Positions 6,593 through 6,906 of a DNA stretch of 6,906 nucleotides are shown piece after piece; the stretch's first letter is position 1, and the number at the start of each line of letters is the position of its first letter. The notes under the pieces are model-generated. The model worked only from the letters and a program-made list of their open reading frames with translations, was not told the origin of the DNA and made no database searches. The translations under genes were made by a program, and so were the position numbers. Origin of the DNA: Chloroflexota bacterium (lineage in GTDB: Bacteria > Chloroflexota > UBA6077). Where the stretch lies: assembly GCA_021788565.1 (NCBI GenBank), contig JAJYKO010000289.1, positions 1 to 6,906 on the forward strand, given 5' to 3'.

Positions 6593-6598
6593 AGGAGG
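6593..6598 (+). promoter_or_regulatory. Ribosome binding site of the kinase gene
   Basis: AGGAGG, a full anti-16S match, lies 5 nt before TTG 6604. It is the strongest ribosome site in the window and fixes a TTG start. Confidence 0.85.
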
Positions 6599-6603
6599 CA
6601 ACG

Positions 6604-6906
6604 TTGGCCCCACTAGTCACACTGACCGAACCGAGGTCCCCGTCGGCCGAAGCCTACAGGACCTTGCGGAACAACATAAAGTTCAGCAGCCTTGACCATC
6701 CCGTGCGGACCCTGGTCGTGACGAGCGCCGGAGCCGACGAGGGGAAGTCCACGACCCTCTGCAACCTGGCCATCACTCTCGCTCAGGCCGGCACCAGCAC
6801 AATCGTCGTGGACTGTGACCTCCGACGGCCCTCGGTTCACGAAATCCTGGATCTGGCCAACGACAAGGGATTGACCTCCGCGCTGCTGAACGATAAAGAA
6901 GAGACT
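6604..6906 (+). CDS. BY-family tyrosine kinase / CpsD-CapB-like ATPase, 3'-truncated by window edge
   Basis: The first 101 residues of a cytoplasmic bacterial tyrosine kinase are visible. In known systems this protein autophosphorylates a C-terminal tyrosine cluster and controls polysaccharide polymerisation through a Wzz/CapA membrane partner. The segment E16-AYRTLR-22 fits the EX2RX2R motif that mediates ring assembly in this family. The Walker A region is SAGADEGKST (41-50) with K48. Walker A' is VVDCDLRRP (68-76) with D70 and D72. The absence of a membrane anchor before residue 16 shows the split Gram-positive-like form, with transmembrane activator and kinase as separate genes. Walker B and the tyrosine tail lie beyond the window, so kinase activity cannot be confirmed here; a MinD/ParA-like ATPase is the main alternative, but the EX2RX2R motif and the neighbours argue against it. 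The start is TTG 6604, behind AGGAGG. Confidence 0.93.
   Translation, partial: MAPLVTLTEPRSPSAEAYRTLRNNIKFSSLDHPVRTLVVTSAGADEGKSTTLCNLAITLAQAGTSTIVVDCDLRRPSVHEILDLANDKGLTSALLNDKEET

Overview
The window is part of an exopolysaccharide/capsule assembly locus. All seven genes are on the + strand: five are complete and one is cut at each edge. High GC, dense packing, exclusive use of non-ATG starts, and short two-helix Wzz-like proteins separate from their tyrosine kinase all point to a bacterium with Gram-positive-like capsule organisation. Chloroflexota or a related Terrabacteria lineage is my best guess. That is inference from protein style only; the window has no rRNA or other marker gene.

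Layout. Positions 1-5755 form a tightly packed sugar-assembly block. In order it holds the C-terminal part of a GT4 glycosyltransferase, a polyprenyl-phosphate hexose-1-phosphate transferase that starts lipid-linked repeat-unit synthesis, a second GT4 glycosyltransferase of the WbaZ-like kind, a polytopic GT-C-like membrane protein, and a Wzz/CapA-like co-polymerase. Junctions are 7 nt, a 4-nt CTGA overlap, a 4-nt GTGA overlap and 2 nt, so translational coupling is likely. The block ends in a near-ideal intrinsic terminator whose stem contains the stop codon of the first Wzz-like gene.

A near-consensus sigma-70-type promoter (TTGACA, 17 nt, TATAGT) follows within a few bases. It drives a second block: another Wzz/CapA-like protein, then a BY-family tyrosine kinase (CpsD/CapB type) that runs off the window. 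The 98-nt gap between these two holds tandem GRGTTCT heptads and a 25-bp imperfect inverted repeat.

How the parts would work together: the phosphotransferase loads the first sugar onto undecaprenyl phosphate and the GT4 enzymes extend the unit in the cytoplasm. The GT-C-like protein may act from the outer face of the membrane using a lipid-linked sugar. The Wzz-like proteins and kinase would control polymerisation and export. No Wzx flippase or clear Wzy polymerase is present in the window.

The protein content is fairly ordinary. The points that deserve attention are the start codons (GTG, CTG, GTG, TTG, GTG, TTG; one is CTG), the terminator-promoter boundary between two wzz-like genes, and the heptad/inverted-repeat element before the kinase.
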